From: an uncultured Ulvibacter sp.
GTDB taxonomy: Bacteria; Bacteroidota; Bacteroidia; Flavobacteriales; Flavobacteriaceae
Direction of reading: 5' to 3'
Assembly (NCBI GenBank): GCA_943789105.1
Contig: CALSSW010000001.1
Span: 558,001-622,000, forward strand
DNA length: 64,000 nt
A program made the translations under genes and the position numbers. Below the pieces are notes generated by a model, which was not told where the DNA came from, made no database searches, and worked only from the letters and a program-made list of their open reading frames with translations. Positions 1 to 10,875 of this stretch are shown piece by piece. The stretch's first letter is position 1; every line of letters starts with the position of its first letter.

Positions 1-50
1 GATATTCGCAGGGCGGTAATTACATTTCTGAAATCTCAAAACTAAGAAAC

Positions 51-527
51 ATGCCAAAGTTTATTACCTATTTTTTGTATACTGCTTTAGGAGCTCTTGT
101 TATTATGCAATTTTTTGCTCCAAAGAGCAATAGTGCTGGATATCAAAGCGTGGTTTTTTTTGAAGAACAGACAAAACCATCACAAGAAATAGCAACTATT
201 TTAAGAGATAATTGCTATGACTGTCATAGCAATCAAACAAATTACCCTTGGTATAGTGAAATTACTCCTATAAATTATTGGCTTGAAGAGCATATTGTAG
301 ATGGGAAAAAACATTTTAATGTTTCTGATTGGGAAAAATACAGCGCAAGAAAAAAAGATCATAAACTAGAAGAGTTGGTTGAGTTTGTTGACTCTGGAGA
401 AATGCCCCTTGACTCTTATACCTGGATCCACGGAGATTTGTCACAGAAAGATGCCAAATTATTGATACAATGGGTAGAAATTCTTCGTATCGGCTATCAA
501 AAAGAAATTGCAGGTTTACTGAAATAA
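51..527 (+). CDS. haem-binding domain protein (CxxCH)
   Basis: A 158-residue protein with one hydrophobic N-terminal segment (about residues 5-23), which would anchor it in the inner membrane or act as an uncleaved signal. It is followed by a CYDCH motif at residues 55-59, the CxxCH haem c attachment site. The order (membrane segment, CxxCH, then a W/Y-rich stretch with 'NYPWYS') fits the Bacteroidota haem-binding domain family usually found in short periplasmic proteins. The reading frame stays open to the window edge upstream of this ATG, so a longer N-terminus cannot be excluded. The ATG is preferred because it directly precedes the membrane segment. An electron-transfer or haem-sensing role is inferred only. 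Confidence 0.8.
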   Translation: MPKFITYFLYTALGALVIMQFFAPKSNSAGYQSVVFFEEQTKPSQEIATILRDNCYDCHSNQTNYPWYSEITPINYWLEEHIVDGKKHFNVSDWEKYSARKKDHKLEELVEFVDSGEMPLDSYTWIHGDLSQKDAKLLIQWVEILRIGYQKEIAGLLK

Positions 528-647
528 TAATACCACCTTGGGTATGTTAACTTGATTTTTTTTCGTTTTTTTTACACTTCAAATTATTCTTTTTCAGGCA
601 GTTAATCTCCTCCGCTATTTCTTTATTTAAATTTATTCTAAATAAGC

Positions 648-678
648 TTGTGAGAACTAAAACATGTTTATATTTTTG
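648..678 (+). promoter_or_regulatory. Bacteroidota-type promoter for the porin gene
   Basis: TTG at 648-650 is followed after 20 bases by TATTTTTG at 671-678, matching the Bacteroidota sigma factor consensus TTG-N17-23-TAnnTTTG. The predicted start of transcription is near 685, giving a leader of about 37 bases before the ATG at 722. Confidence 0.6.
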
Positions 679-721
679 CGTTTTTAAACCTTCTATTTAT
701 ATTAAGTCTAAATAAGAACAA

Positions 722-1897
722 ATGAAGAATCTATTATTATTTACAGTATTATTTATGGTGTCTGTAGTCTCAGCACAAACACAAAGAGACTCAATTACCT
801 TTGATCCTCAAAAACAGTTGAACGCTGCACAGTCTATTCTTTCTGGAAATTTCGGAAAAAAAGTCACATTAGGAGGATATGGTGAAATCACCTACAATCA
901 GCCAGAGGCATTAAACGGAGAATTGGATGTCCAGCGTTTGGTACTATTGGTAGGGTATAAGTTTAATGATAAGGCGCAATTTGTTACAGAAATAGAATTT
1001 GAACATGTAAATGAGGTCTATGTAGAGCAAGCTTTTGTAAATTATAGCATTGGAGATAATACCAGCCTACGAGGTGGACTGATGTTGGTGCCAATGGGTA
1101 TTGTTAATGAATACCATGAACCAACAACTTTTAATGGTACAGAACGTCCTTCTATAGATAATGTGATTGTACCCACAACATGGAGAGAAATTGGTGTAGG
1201 GGTTACAGGGCGTTTTCCTGAAATTTCTTTAGGATACCAAGCCTATGTTTTTAATGGTTTTAAGTCTACAACTCCAGATGGAGAAGGTGGTGTTAATGGT
1301 GTATTGAAAGGTAGTAATGCACTGCGTGGCGGTCGTCAAAAAGCAATTAGATCTACCATAGATTCTCCAACACTTTCTTTCAAGGCAGATTACTATGGCC
1401 TGCCAGGATTACGTATTGGCCTTTCTGGATATTTCGGAAGTACCCAGGCAGCAGATGAAATAGAAACTCTTGAAGGAGCAAACATTGGAATTTCTATGGT
1501 AGGGCTAGATGCTCGGTATGCTTTTAAAAGATTTTCAGCAAGAGGTCAATTCATTTATGCTTCTTTAAGTGGCTCTCAACAATACAACACCCTAACAGGA
1601 CGTGATCTAGGAAGCGCTATACAAGGGTTTTATGTTGAAGGTGGTTATAATCTTTTATCCCTAAGAGCAAAACAACGCCTAATTGCCTTTACTAGGTTTG
1701 AGAACTATGATACTCATGCAGCAACACAAGGAGCCCTTGAGAGAAATGCAGCCTATAATAGAACAGATATCACGGCAGGTTTAAGTTATCATATAGCCTC
1801 TGGTGTTGTATTAAAGGGAGACTACCAATTTAGAGATAATAAAAGCGATGCCCAGGTAGCCAACAGAGCCAATTTTGGAATCGGGGTTTGGTTTTAA
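722..1897 (+). CDS. outer-membrane porin (beta-barrel, OprP/OprO-like)
   Basis: A 391-residue protein with a clear signal peptide (residues 1-18, ending VVSAQ) and then a sequence of alternating polar/hydrophobic strands and a C-terminal Phe (ends GIGVWF), typical of an outer-membrane beta-barrel. Stretches such as 'LGGYGEITYNQPE', 'FVTEIEFEHVNEVYVEQAFV' and 'LRGGLMLVPMGIVNEYHEP' resemble Bacteroidota phosphate-selective-porin-like proteins. The substrate cannot be deduced from the sequence. It has its own promoter (648-678) and lies 75 bases before the FMN-binding protein gene in the same direction. Confidence 0.75.
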   Translation: MKNLLLFTVLFMVSVVSAQTQRDSITFDPQKQLNAAQSILSGNFGKKVTLGGYGEITYNQPEALNGELDVQRLVLLVGYKFNDKAQFVTEIEFEHVNEVYVEQAFVNYSIGDNTSLRGGLMLVPMGIVNEYHEPTTFNGTERPSIDNVIVPTTWREIGVGVTGRFPEISLGYQAYVFNGFKSTTPDGEGGVNGVLKGSNALRGGRQKAIRSTIDSPTLSFKADYYGLPGLRIGLSGYFGSTQAADEIETLEGANIGISMVGLDARYAFKRFSARGQFIYASLSGSQQYNTLTGRDLGSAIQGFYVEGGYNLLSLRAKQRLIAFTRFENYDTHAATQGALERNAAYNRTDITAGLSYHIASGVVLKGDYQFRDNKSDAQVANRANFGIGVWF

Positions 1898-1972
1898 AAA
1901 AATCAATTTATTAATTAAAAACAAGGGTTCAAAATTCTTTTCCAATTCAGAACAAACAAATACCTTTGCATC

Positions 1973-2503
1973 ATGTTTAAAAAACTACTTTTTATTTTTA
2001 CTCTTATAGCTGTTTTGTCGGGTTTTTCAATTCCTTCAAAAGTGACTAAAAAGGCAGATAAGGCTATCAGTAAGTTTTATGAAACAACTGATTTCACAAA
2101 GCAAGATATCCTAGTTTCTGAAGTATTAAATACTAAAACCAAGACAGACTTTTCACAGGGTAGGTTGTTTGAAATATCTTCAAACGAAGTCTTTTTGGGC
2201 TATGGATATCTTGGTAATGCTCCAAGTAAAACCGCCACCTATGACTATCTTATTTTGTTTGATAAAAACTTTGTGATTACCAAAAGTAAAGTTTTGATTT
2301 ACCGCGAAGAATATGGAGGAGAAATTAGTAGTTCTCGTTGGTTAAAACAATTTACGGGAACCGTCATTGGAGCAAACACTTTGGTGTATAATGATGATAT
2401 TATACCAATAAGTGGTGCAACAATATCTGTACAGTCTATGACTTTGGCCATCAATAATTTGTTGTCTAGTTTACAACAACTTCAAAAGCAAAACGTGCTA
2501 TAA
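1973..2503 (+). CDS. secreted FMN-binding domain protein
   Basis: A 176-residue protein with an N-terminal signal peptide or anchor (about residues 1-22). Near the C-terminus it has 'ISGATIS' with Thr150 in the SGAT motif. In RnfG/NqrC-type FMN-binding domains this Thr is the residue to which ApbE attaches FMN covalently. The domain occupies most of the mature protein, so it is probably a small single-domain flavoprotein on the periplasmic side. Its stop codon overlaps the start of the next gene by one base (TAATG), which suggests translational coupling and a shared function with that membrane protein. A TACCTTTG element (1961-1968) lies only four bases before the ATG. Confidence 0.72.
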   Translation: MFKKLLFIFTLIAVLSGFSIPSKVTKKADKAISKFYETTDFTKQDILVSEVLNTKTKTDFSQGRLFEISSNEVFLGYGYLGNAPSKTATYDYLILFDKNFVITKSKVLIYREEYGGEISSSRWLKQFTGTVIGANTLVYNDDIIPISGATISVQSMTLAINNLLSSLQQLQKQNVL

Positions 2504-2997
2504 TGGAACTTCACGGTCTTTTACAAACATTTCCAAAATATGTAAAACTATTTATCGCTTCTTTTGTAGTTGTGTTATCTATAGGCTACAGCACAGGACT
2601 TTTGTTTGTTAGGCAAACCCAGAGTGTATCTCCAGATGGTATTGAACAGAATTACCTTGGAAATGAAGATATAGAAAATGTAAAGGTCATGAAGTTTGAA
2701 AAAGGAGCTCGTGAAATGCTTACCATTATCCATACCCACATTTTGTCAATGTCTTTTATATTCTTTTTTTTAGGAGGGCTTTTGGCCATGACCTCAATCC
2801 CAAAAAGATGGAAAGCTTTTTTAATGATTGAGCCCTTTTTCTCTATACTGATTACCTTTGGTGGTATTTATTTTATGTGGATGGGTGTAATCTGGTTGAA
2901 ATACATCGTCATGCTTAGTGGTGTTTTAATGACATTAGCCTATTTTGTGAGTGCTGGAGTTGTTCTTTATGAATGTTTTAAAAATAAAAACACTTAG
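2503..2997 (+). CDS. four-helix inner-membrane protein coupled to the FMN-binding protein
   Basis: 164 residues with about four predicted membrane helices (near 15-37, 80-102, 108-130 and 133-157). The second helix opens with 'IIHTHILSMSFIFFF', placing two histidines at the membrane boundary. The loop between helices 1 and 2 is about 40 residues long. I do not recognise the family. The start codon overlaps the stop of the FMN-binding protein, so the two are almost certainly co-translated and may form one membrane redox unit. The histidines could be haem or metal ligands, but that is speculation. Confidence 0.7.
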   Translation: MELHGLLQTFPKYVKLFIASFVVVLSIGYSTGLLFVRQTQSVSPDGIEQNYLGNEDIENVKVMKFEKGAREMLTIIHTHILSMSFIFFFLGGLLAMTSIPKRWKAFLMIEPFFSILITFGGIYFMWMGVIWLKYIVMLSGVLMTLAYFVSAGVVLYECFKNKNT

Positions 2998-3116
2998 TGC
3001 TGTTGTGTTTTTGTTAATTTAAAAATGGCATTAAATTCACAATAAATAATAGTATATTTACACGCAATTAAACACTAATAACGTTGTTGTCTTTTCAGCG
3101 TTTAATCTTGATTGCA

Positions 3117-4589
3117 ATGACCGCACACGAAAATAAAATTATTGGAGAAGGCCTTACCTACGATGATGTACTTTTAGTACCTGCTTTTTCTGAAGTTCTA
3201 CCTAGAGAGGTCTCTATAAAAACCCAATTTACTAGAAACATTACCTTAAACGTACCAATCGTTTCTGCAGCTATGGACACTGTTACAGAAAGCGCTATGG
3301 CTATTGCTATTGCAAGAGAAGGAGGTATAGGTGTTTTGCATAAAAACATGACTATTGACCAGCAGGCCGCAGAGGTTCGCAAGGTAAAGCGTGCAGAGAG
3401 TGGTATGATACAGGATCCTGTAACCCTTAAAAAGCACAACACTGTTGGCGATGCTCAAAAGACCATGCGAGAGTATCGTATTGGTGGTATTCCAATTATA
3501 GATGAGGCGGGAAAGTTAATTGGTATTGTAACCAATCGTGATTTGCGTTTTGAGAAAAACTATGAAAGAAAGCTAGAAGATATAATGACCAGCGAGAACA
3601 TGGTAACTGTTGCCAAAGGAACTTCATTACAAGAAGCAGAGGCTATTTTACAGCAAAATAAAATTGAAAAATTACCAGTTGTTGAAGATGACGGAACACT
3701 TTTAGGGTTAATTACCTTTAGAGATATTACAAAGCTAACCTTAAAGCCAACTGCAAACAAAGACACCTTTGGTAGGTTGCGTGTAGCTGCCGCTCTTGGC
3801 GTTACCCCAGATGTCGTAGAGAGAGCTCAGGCCCTTGTATCCGCTCACGTAGATGCTGTGGTTATAGATACAGCTCATGGACACACAAAAGGGGTGGTAA
3901 GAGTGCTGCAAGAGGTAAAAAAACGATTTCCAACCCTTGAGGTAGTAGTGGGTAATATAGCTACTCCAGAGGCTGCAAAGTATCTGGTTGATGCTGGTGC
4001 AGATGCAGTAAAGGTGGGTATTGGTCCTGGTTCCATTTGTACAACAAGAGTGGTTGCTGGTGTTGGGTTTCCACAGTTTTCTGCGGTACTAGAAGTTGCT
4101 GCAGCTATTAAAGGTTCTGGTGTTCCTGTTATTGCAGATGGAGGCATACGCTACACCGGAGATATTCCAAAAGCAATTGCTGCAGGTGCAGATTGTGTTA
4201 TGTTAGGATCTTTACTTGCGGGAACAAAAGAGTCTCCAGGAGAAACTATTATTTTTGAAGGTAGAAAGTTTAAGAGTTACCGTGGTATGGGTTCTGTAGA
4301 GGCAATGAGACAAGGTTCCAAAGACAGATATTTCCAAGACGTTGAAGATGATATTAAAAAATTAGTACCCGAGGGTATTGTAGGGCGTGTTCCGTATAAA
4401 GGGGAGCTTGTTGAGAGTATGACGCAATTTATCGGTGGTTTAAGAGCAGGTATGGGATATTGCGGGTCTAAAGATGTAACAGCATTAAAAGAGACGGGAA
4501 GGTTTGTTAAAATAACCGCTAGTGGTATTAATGAGAGCCATCCTCATGATGTAACTATTACCAAAGAGTCTCCAAATTATAGTAGATAG
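3117..4589 (+). CDS. guaB: inosine-5'-monophosphate dehydrogenase
   Basis: IMP dehydrogenase catalyses NAD-dependent oxidation of IMP to XMP, the committed step of GMP synthesis in the cytoplasm. The 490-residue protein shows the family layout: an N-terminal barrel part ('[20 protein letters not shown]', 'SAAMDTVTE'), two CBS domains (roughly 95-215), then the rest of the barrel with catalytic Cys308 in '[13 protein letters not shown]' and the phosphate-binding '[11 protein letters not shown]'. '[11 protein letters not shown]' and '[11 protein letters not shown]' belong to the mobile flap region. A TTG 33 bases upstream is in frame, but the ATG at 3117 gives the standard family N-terminus ([18 protein letters not shown]). 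It ends at a strong terminator. Confidence 0.97.
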   Translation: MTAHENKIIGEGLTYDDVLLVPAFSEVLPREVSIKTQFTRNITLNVPIVSAAMDTVTESAMAIAIAREGGIGVLHKNMTIDQQAAEVRKVKRAESGMIQDPVTLKKHNTVGDAQKTMREYRIGGIPIIDEAGKLIGIVTNRDLRFEKNYERKLEDIMTSENMVTVAKGTSLQEAEAILQQNKIEKLPVVEDDGTLLGLITFRDITKLTLKPTANKDTFGRLRVAAALGVTPDVVERAQALVSAHVDAVVIDTAHGHTKGVVRVLQEVKKRFPTLEVVVGNIATPEAAKYLVDAGADAVKVGIGPGSICTTRVVAGVGFPQFSAVLEVAAAIKGSGVPVIADGGIRYTGDIPKAIAAGADCVMLGSLLAGTKESPGETIIFEGRKFKSYRGMGSVEAMRQGSKDRYFQDVEDDIKKLVPEGIVGRVPYKGELVESMTQFIGGLRAGMGYCGSKDVTALKETGRFVKITASGINESHPHDVTITKESPNYSR

Positions 4590-4610
4590 AAATAATACAT
4601 TTTTACATGA

Positions 4611-4642
4611 AAAAAGCCTAGAATATCTATTCTAGGCTTTTT
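4611..4642. terminator. bidirectional intrinsic terminator between guaB and the DUF2911 gene
   Basis: A perfect 15-bp hairpin (arms 4611-4625 and 4628-4642, two-base loop) carries an A-run on its left arm and a T-run after its right arm. It can therefore stop transcripts coming from guaB and from the convergent gene. Confidence 0.85.
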
Positions 4643-4684
4643 TTAGTTTTGATTTGTATTGCTGTTTTACAATTAGCACTGGTT

Positions 4685-5230
4685 TTACTCAACAGCATTG
4701 GTAAAGTTAGTGGTAGCAATTACACGGCCCCATCCTAGGTGCATCTCTATGCCATTGTCTGCTTCGGTAAAAGCAATAGAGAAGGCCTCTGTTTCACCTT
4801 TAGTAATTGTAGCCTGAATTCTTGCTACATCATATTTTTGATTGTAGTAGTAGGCTCCCCAAAGATTAATTTTACTGTTAATAATCACGGTCCACTCTTT
4901 CTGGCCAGGGATTGTAAATAAAGAATAGGTTCCTGGCTTAATTAGTGTTTTTCCAGCCATCATTGGCTTGTAAAATGTAATTTGAGCTGCTTCATTAGCG
5001 CCCGTTCTCCAAACCTCACCAGTTGGGGCTAGCTTAGTTAATGCTCTTCCTTTTAGCTGTGGTCTAGAATAGGTTACTTTTACTGTTTTATCAGAGATTT
5101 TATAGCTAGCGGGAAATGAAGCCACATCCATAGGGCTTTTGTCTAGTTTTTTAAACTCTTGAGAAAAGGAGAGTTGGCTTGTTATTAAAACAAGCGCACA
5201 AAAGAGGATTGTTGATTTTAAATTTTTCAT
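4685..5230 (-). CDS. DUF2911 family secreted protein
   Basis: A 181-residue protein with a signal peptide ending about residue 23 (TSQLSFSQ). The mature part carries DUF2911 family features: 'VTYSRPQLKGRAL', 'GEVWRTGANEAAQITF', 'AGKTLIKPGTYSLFTIP' and 'WGAYYYNQKYDVAR'. The family is common in Bacteroidota and of unknown function. It is secreted to the periplasm or the surface. The gene converges on guaB and shares its terminator. Confidence 0.9.
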   Translation of the reverse strand: MKNLKSTILFCALVLITSQLSFSQEFKKLDKSPMDVASFPASYKISDKTVKVTYSRPQLKGRALTKLAPTGEVWRTGANEAAQITFYKPMMAGKTLIKPGTYSLFTIPGQKEWTVIINSKINLWGAYYYNQKYDVARIQATITKGETEAFSIAFTEADNGIEMHLGWGRVIATTNFTNAVE

Positions 5231-5325
5231 GTTGTTTTTTTAATTTTTTTTTGAGGTTTTTTTATAATACTATAGCAATAAAGTCATGGAGGACTTTTAA
5301 GTTAAGGGGTTACCATTTTTTTAAC

Positions 5326-5490
5326 TTAATCTTGATTAGAAGGTGTTTTTACATCAACGGTTGTGTTTTTTTTCAAATTTGGATAGTTTTCCTCCCTTTG
5401 TTTCTTGTGAGAGTAAAAAATATTCCAAAATGTCAATCCTATGTATACAGAGAATATGATGGCACCTATTATAAAAAATCCTAAATTCAT
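5326..5490 (-). CDS. small membrane protein (54 residues)
   Basis: An ATG at 5490 opens a 54-residue frame ending in TAA at 5326-5328. It begins MNLGFFIIGAIIFSVYIGLTF, one membrane helix (about residues 3-25), followed by a charged, Lys/Glu/Asn-rich tail. Its ATG overlaps the TGA of the gene before it (ATGA, 5487-5490), the classic form of translational coupling. That, together with a single helix and a polar tail, argues for a real gene in spite of its length. No family recognised. Confidence 0.6.
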   Translation of the reverse strand: MNLGFFIIGAIIFSVYIGLTFWNIFYSHKKQREENYPNLKKNTTVDVKTPSNQD

Positions 5491-5657
5491 GTTGTTCTTC
5501 TTTGTCTAATTGCTATTGCAAACAATAATATAGTGCCTGGCCAATGTGCAGAATATTGAGCCTCTTCAGTAAAACCCATAATACCATAGCCTACAGAGTA
5601 CAATAAACAAAGGAATGCTAGGATTACAGGATACCATTTTAAAATAATTTTTTTCAT
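5487..5657 (-). CDS. small membrane protein (56 residues)
   Basis: A 56-residue frame from the ATG at 5657 to the TGA at 5487-5489. It begins MKKIILKWYPVILAFLCLLY and has two hydrophobic segments (about 5-28 and 41-51), a short loop with 'EEAQYSAHWPG', and a basic end (RQRR). It is probably a two-helix inner-membrane protein with positive residues at both ends. It overlaps the next small gene by four bases, so the pair is very likely co-translated. No family recognised. Confidence 0.6.
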   Translation of the reverse strand: MKKIILKWYPVILAFLCLLYSVGYGIMGFTEEAQYSAHWPGTILLFAIAIRQRRTT

Positions 5658-5849
5658 TTTGAATTTGTTTTTGTTAAGGTATACTACCTATAAAAATGCG
5701 TGAATACTTCGTTTTGTTTTTCGGGAAACAAAATCTTTCTGCAAGCTACACTATTTTTCTAAAAAAATAAGGTTGGTTTTTCACAATTATTTGTTAATAA
5801 CTTAAGGGCTAAAACCTCTATAATTACTAGGTTTTCCTGTCTGTTTGGT

Positions 5850-5857
5850 TATATTTG
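5850..5857 (+). promoter_or_regulatory. possible -7 element for gyrB
   Basis: TATATTTG matches TAnnTTTG about 95 bases before the gyrB ATG. No TTG lies at the right distance upstream, so this is a weak call. The rest of 5658-5952 is AT-rich with no supportable gene. Confidence 0.3.
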
Positions 5858-5946
5858 TTTAGGCCCTATATTTTTAATCTAAACACGGTTTTTTTACTGC
5901 TTGGTTTTGCTTTTTTTAGGGTTACAAACAAACATTTTGAATTTAA

Positions 5947-8911
<2,965 letters not shown>

Positions 8912-9060
8912 AGAACTCCTTATATTTCTTACATATAGTTGTATTTTTGCATGGAAATTTTTGAATTATCAAATTTCAAAAAATATTAAATTAAGTTTAA
9001 TTTGGTTTGTATATCAAAGACAAATCACAAATAAGATTTCCGCCATCGCGGAACATAGAT

Positions 9061-9987
9061 ATGAAAGTAACAGTTGTTGGTGCAGGTGCCGTAGGTGCTA
9101 GTTGTGCAGAGTATATTGCAATTAAAAATTTTGCAAGTGAGGTCGTTTTGTTAGACATTAAAGAAGGATTTGCCGAGGGTAAAGCCATGGATCTAATGCA
9201 AACAGCTTCACTAAATGGTTTTGACACTCGTATTGTTGGGACTACCAATGATTACAGCAAAACAGCAAACAGTGATATTTGTGTTATTACAAGTGGTATA
9301 CCCCGTAAGCCAGGTATGACTCGTGAAGAGCTAATTGGCATTAATGCGGGTATTGTGAAAATGGTAGCTACTAGTTTGGTAGCACATTCTCCAGATACCA
9401 TATTAATTGTAGTGAGTAACCCAATGGATACTATGACGTATTTGGCGCATAAAGTAACAGGATTACCAAAAAATAGAATTATTGGTATGGGTGGAGCATT
9501 AGATAGTGCTCGTTTTAAGTACCGTCTAGCAGAGGCTTTAGATGCTCCTATTAGCGATGTTGACGCAATGGTAATTGGAGGTCATAGTGATAAAGGAATG
9601 GTTCCTTTAACACGTTTGGCTACAAGAAATAGTGTTCCTGTAACACAGTTCATATCTCAAGAGCGTTTGGACGCAGTTAGAGAAGCAACCAAAGTAGGTG
9701 GTGCAACACTAACAGGATTGCTTGGTACTTCTGCTTGGTACGCTCCAGGTGCAGCGGTATCTGGCCTAGTGCAAGCGATTGCTTGTGATCAGAAAAAAAT
9801 ATTTCCATGTTCTGTACTCTTAGAAGGTGAATATGGGCTTACTGATTTATGTATTGGAGTTCCTGTAGTTTTGGGTAGAACAGGAATCGAAAAAATTGTA
9901 AACATAGATTTAAGTGATGCTGAAAAACAACACATGCAACAAAGTGCTGCAGGTGTTACAAAAACCAATGGTTTGTTAAGTTTCTAG
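9061..9987 (+). CDS. mdh: malate dehydrogenase
   Basis: NAD-dependent oxidation of malate to oxaloacetate in the TCA cycle. 308 residues of the LDH-like MDH type: a Rossmann nucleotide site 'VVGAGAVGASCAEY' at residues 4-17, the substrate-binding loop 'PRKPGMTREEL', 'VSNPMDTMTYLA', and the catalytic His in 'IGGHSDKGMVP'. A TTG-initiated extension upstream (from 9007) is in frame, but the ATG at 9061 gives the normal family N-terminus (MKVTVVGAGAVG). A hairpin with a GCAA loop and a T-run follows at 10017-10047. Confidence 0.95.
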   Translation: MKVTVVGAGAVGASCAEYIAIKNFASEVVLLDIKEGFAEGKAMDLMQTASLNGFDTRIVGTTNDYSKTANSDICVITSGIPRKPGMTREELIGINAGIVKMVATSLVAHSPDTILIVVSNPMDTMTYLAHKVTGLPKNRIIGMGGALDSARFKYRLAEALDAPISDVDAMVIGGHSDKGMVPLTRLATRNSVPVTQFISQERLDAVREATKVGGATLTGLLGTSAWYAPGAAVSGLVQAIACDQKKIFPCSVLLEGEYGLTDLCIGVPVVLGRTGIEKIVNIDLSDAEKQHMQQSAAGVTKTNGLLSF

Positions 9988-10016
9988 TACCGCTATTTTA
10001 ATCTTATTATAATGAT

Positions 10017-10047
10017 AAAGACTGTAGCAATACAGTCTTTATTTTTT
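10017..10047 (+). terminator. mdh intrinsic terminator
   Basis: A 10-bp perfect stem (10017-10026 / 10031-10040) capped by a GCAA tetraloop and followed by ATTTTTT. It lies 29 bases beyond the mdh stop and overlaps the possible -7 element of the next gene. Confidence 0.8.
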
Positions 10048-10059
10048 ATATTTGCCGGT

Positions 10060-10671
10060 ATGCAAACAAAATGGTACCTGCGGTTCTTTGTAATTCTAGT
10101 AGTCCTTATAGGGCTTACTCTAGAGCAAATCGCGCAACCTAATCAACAAATAGTTGTTGAGTTTGCTGGTGATAGTATTAGTCTCTCTAATGCTCAAAAT
10201 ACCATAGCAGCTGTAACAAATAAGTTGCAAGACATTGGTGCCAAAAGCATAAAAGTACAGCAAGGTGCAAATGGTGTTTTAACGATATCCTACTTCAGTA
10301 CTATAGATACAGAAGCTGTAAAGGGTATGCTTTCTTCAAAAAAAGAGCTGCTTGATGGTGTTGCTTCTAGTAGTGGTACCCCCAAAAATCAAACCCCTCC
10401 TTTTGACACTTCATCTGTTTACAAGCTAGATGTCTATGAAATCCAGCAGCAGTATGATACAGCACCAGATTTAAACGGGCTAGTACTTACTTTTGAAGGT
10501 AAAACCCACAGATACTTCATTGCAAAGGTGTATGGTGCTATTGGTGGCAATCAAATTGCGCAACAAAATAAAATTTCTAAGATCTCTTTTATAGCCCAAG
10601 GAGCTGTTTCATTAGTTCTTACTGATTTTTCTTACAAGATTCCACAAGTAAGAGCAGGCCCAATAGTTTAA
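10060..10671 (+). CDS. membrane-anchored protein of unknown function upstream of secDF
   Basis: 203 residues with one N-terminal membrane helix (about 5-20) and a soluble, probably periplasmic part. The first half of that part ('VVEFAGDSISLSNAQNTIAA', 'IGAKSIKVQQGANGVLTISY') looks like an alpha/beta domain pairing strands around a helix. A Ser/Thr/Pro linker near residue 110-130 separates a second beta-rich part. No family recognised. The frame also opens at 10012, but that start lies before the mdh terminator hairpin, so the ATG at 10060 is used. A TATATTTG element (10047-10054) ends five bases before this ATG, so the message may be leaderless. The next gene is secDF, but no functional link is shown. 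Confidence 0.65.
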   Translation: MQTKWYLRFFVILVVLIGLTLEQIAQPNQQIVVEFAGDSISLSNAQNTIAAVTNKLQDIGAKSIKVQQGANGVLTISYFSTIDTEAVKGMLSSKKELLDGVASSSGTPKNQTPPFDTSSVYKLDVYEIQQQYDTAPDLNGLVLTFEGKTHRYFIAKVYGAIGGNQIAQQNKISKISFIAQGAVSLVLTDFSYKIPQVRAGPIV

Positions 10672-10818
10672 AAACTGTAGCGCTTATTTTCTTTAAAAGT
10701 TTCAAAAGTACATTCTTACTATCTATACTCAGCTACACATCTTAATTACGCTATTTTAGTGTTTTTTGATGCCAGAGAACATATTCAACTATTTTTATTT
10801 TTAATACATAGTGTCAAA

Positions 10819-10846
10819 TCGGGCAATACTTTTTATATTCGCCCGA
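10819..10846 (+). promoter_or_regulatory. inverted repeat around a possible secDF -7 element
   Basis: TCGGGC (10819-10824) and GCCCGA (10841-10846) form an inverted repeat with a 16-base AT-rich spacer. The spacer and the first base of the right arm hold TATATTCG (10834-10841), one mismatch from TAnnTTTG. Arm centres are 22 bases apart, about two helical turns, as for a dimeric repressor site. A fortuitous repeat is possible. Confidence 0.35.
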
Positions 10847-10875
10847 CAAAAAATTGACAATAAAACAACAACAAC

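Noticed and set aside
1-50. 3' end of an upstream gene (frame 1 ends with TAA at 43-45)
   Set aside because: Only 14 codons are visible and the frame continuous with the haem-binding protein is also open to the edge, so the two possibilities cannot be separated.
530-563. Terminator after the haem-binding protein gene
   Set aside because: The hairpin is only five base pairs and the T-run lies about ten bases away, too weak to call.
3084-3116. TTG-initiated N-terminal extension of guaB
   Set aside because: Adds 11 residues not expected in IMPDH. The ATG at 3117 gives the normal start.
9007-9060. TTG-initiated N-terminal extension of mdh
   Set aside because: The Rossmann motif starts directly after the ATG at 9061, and the extension is unlike the family.
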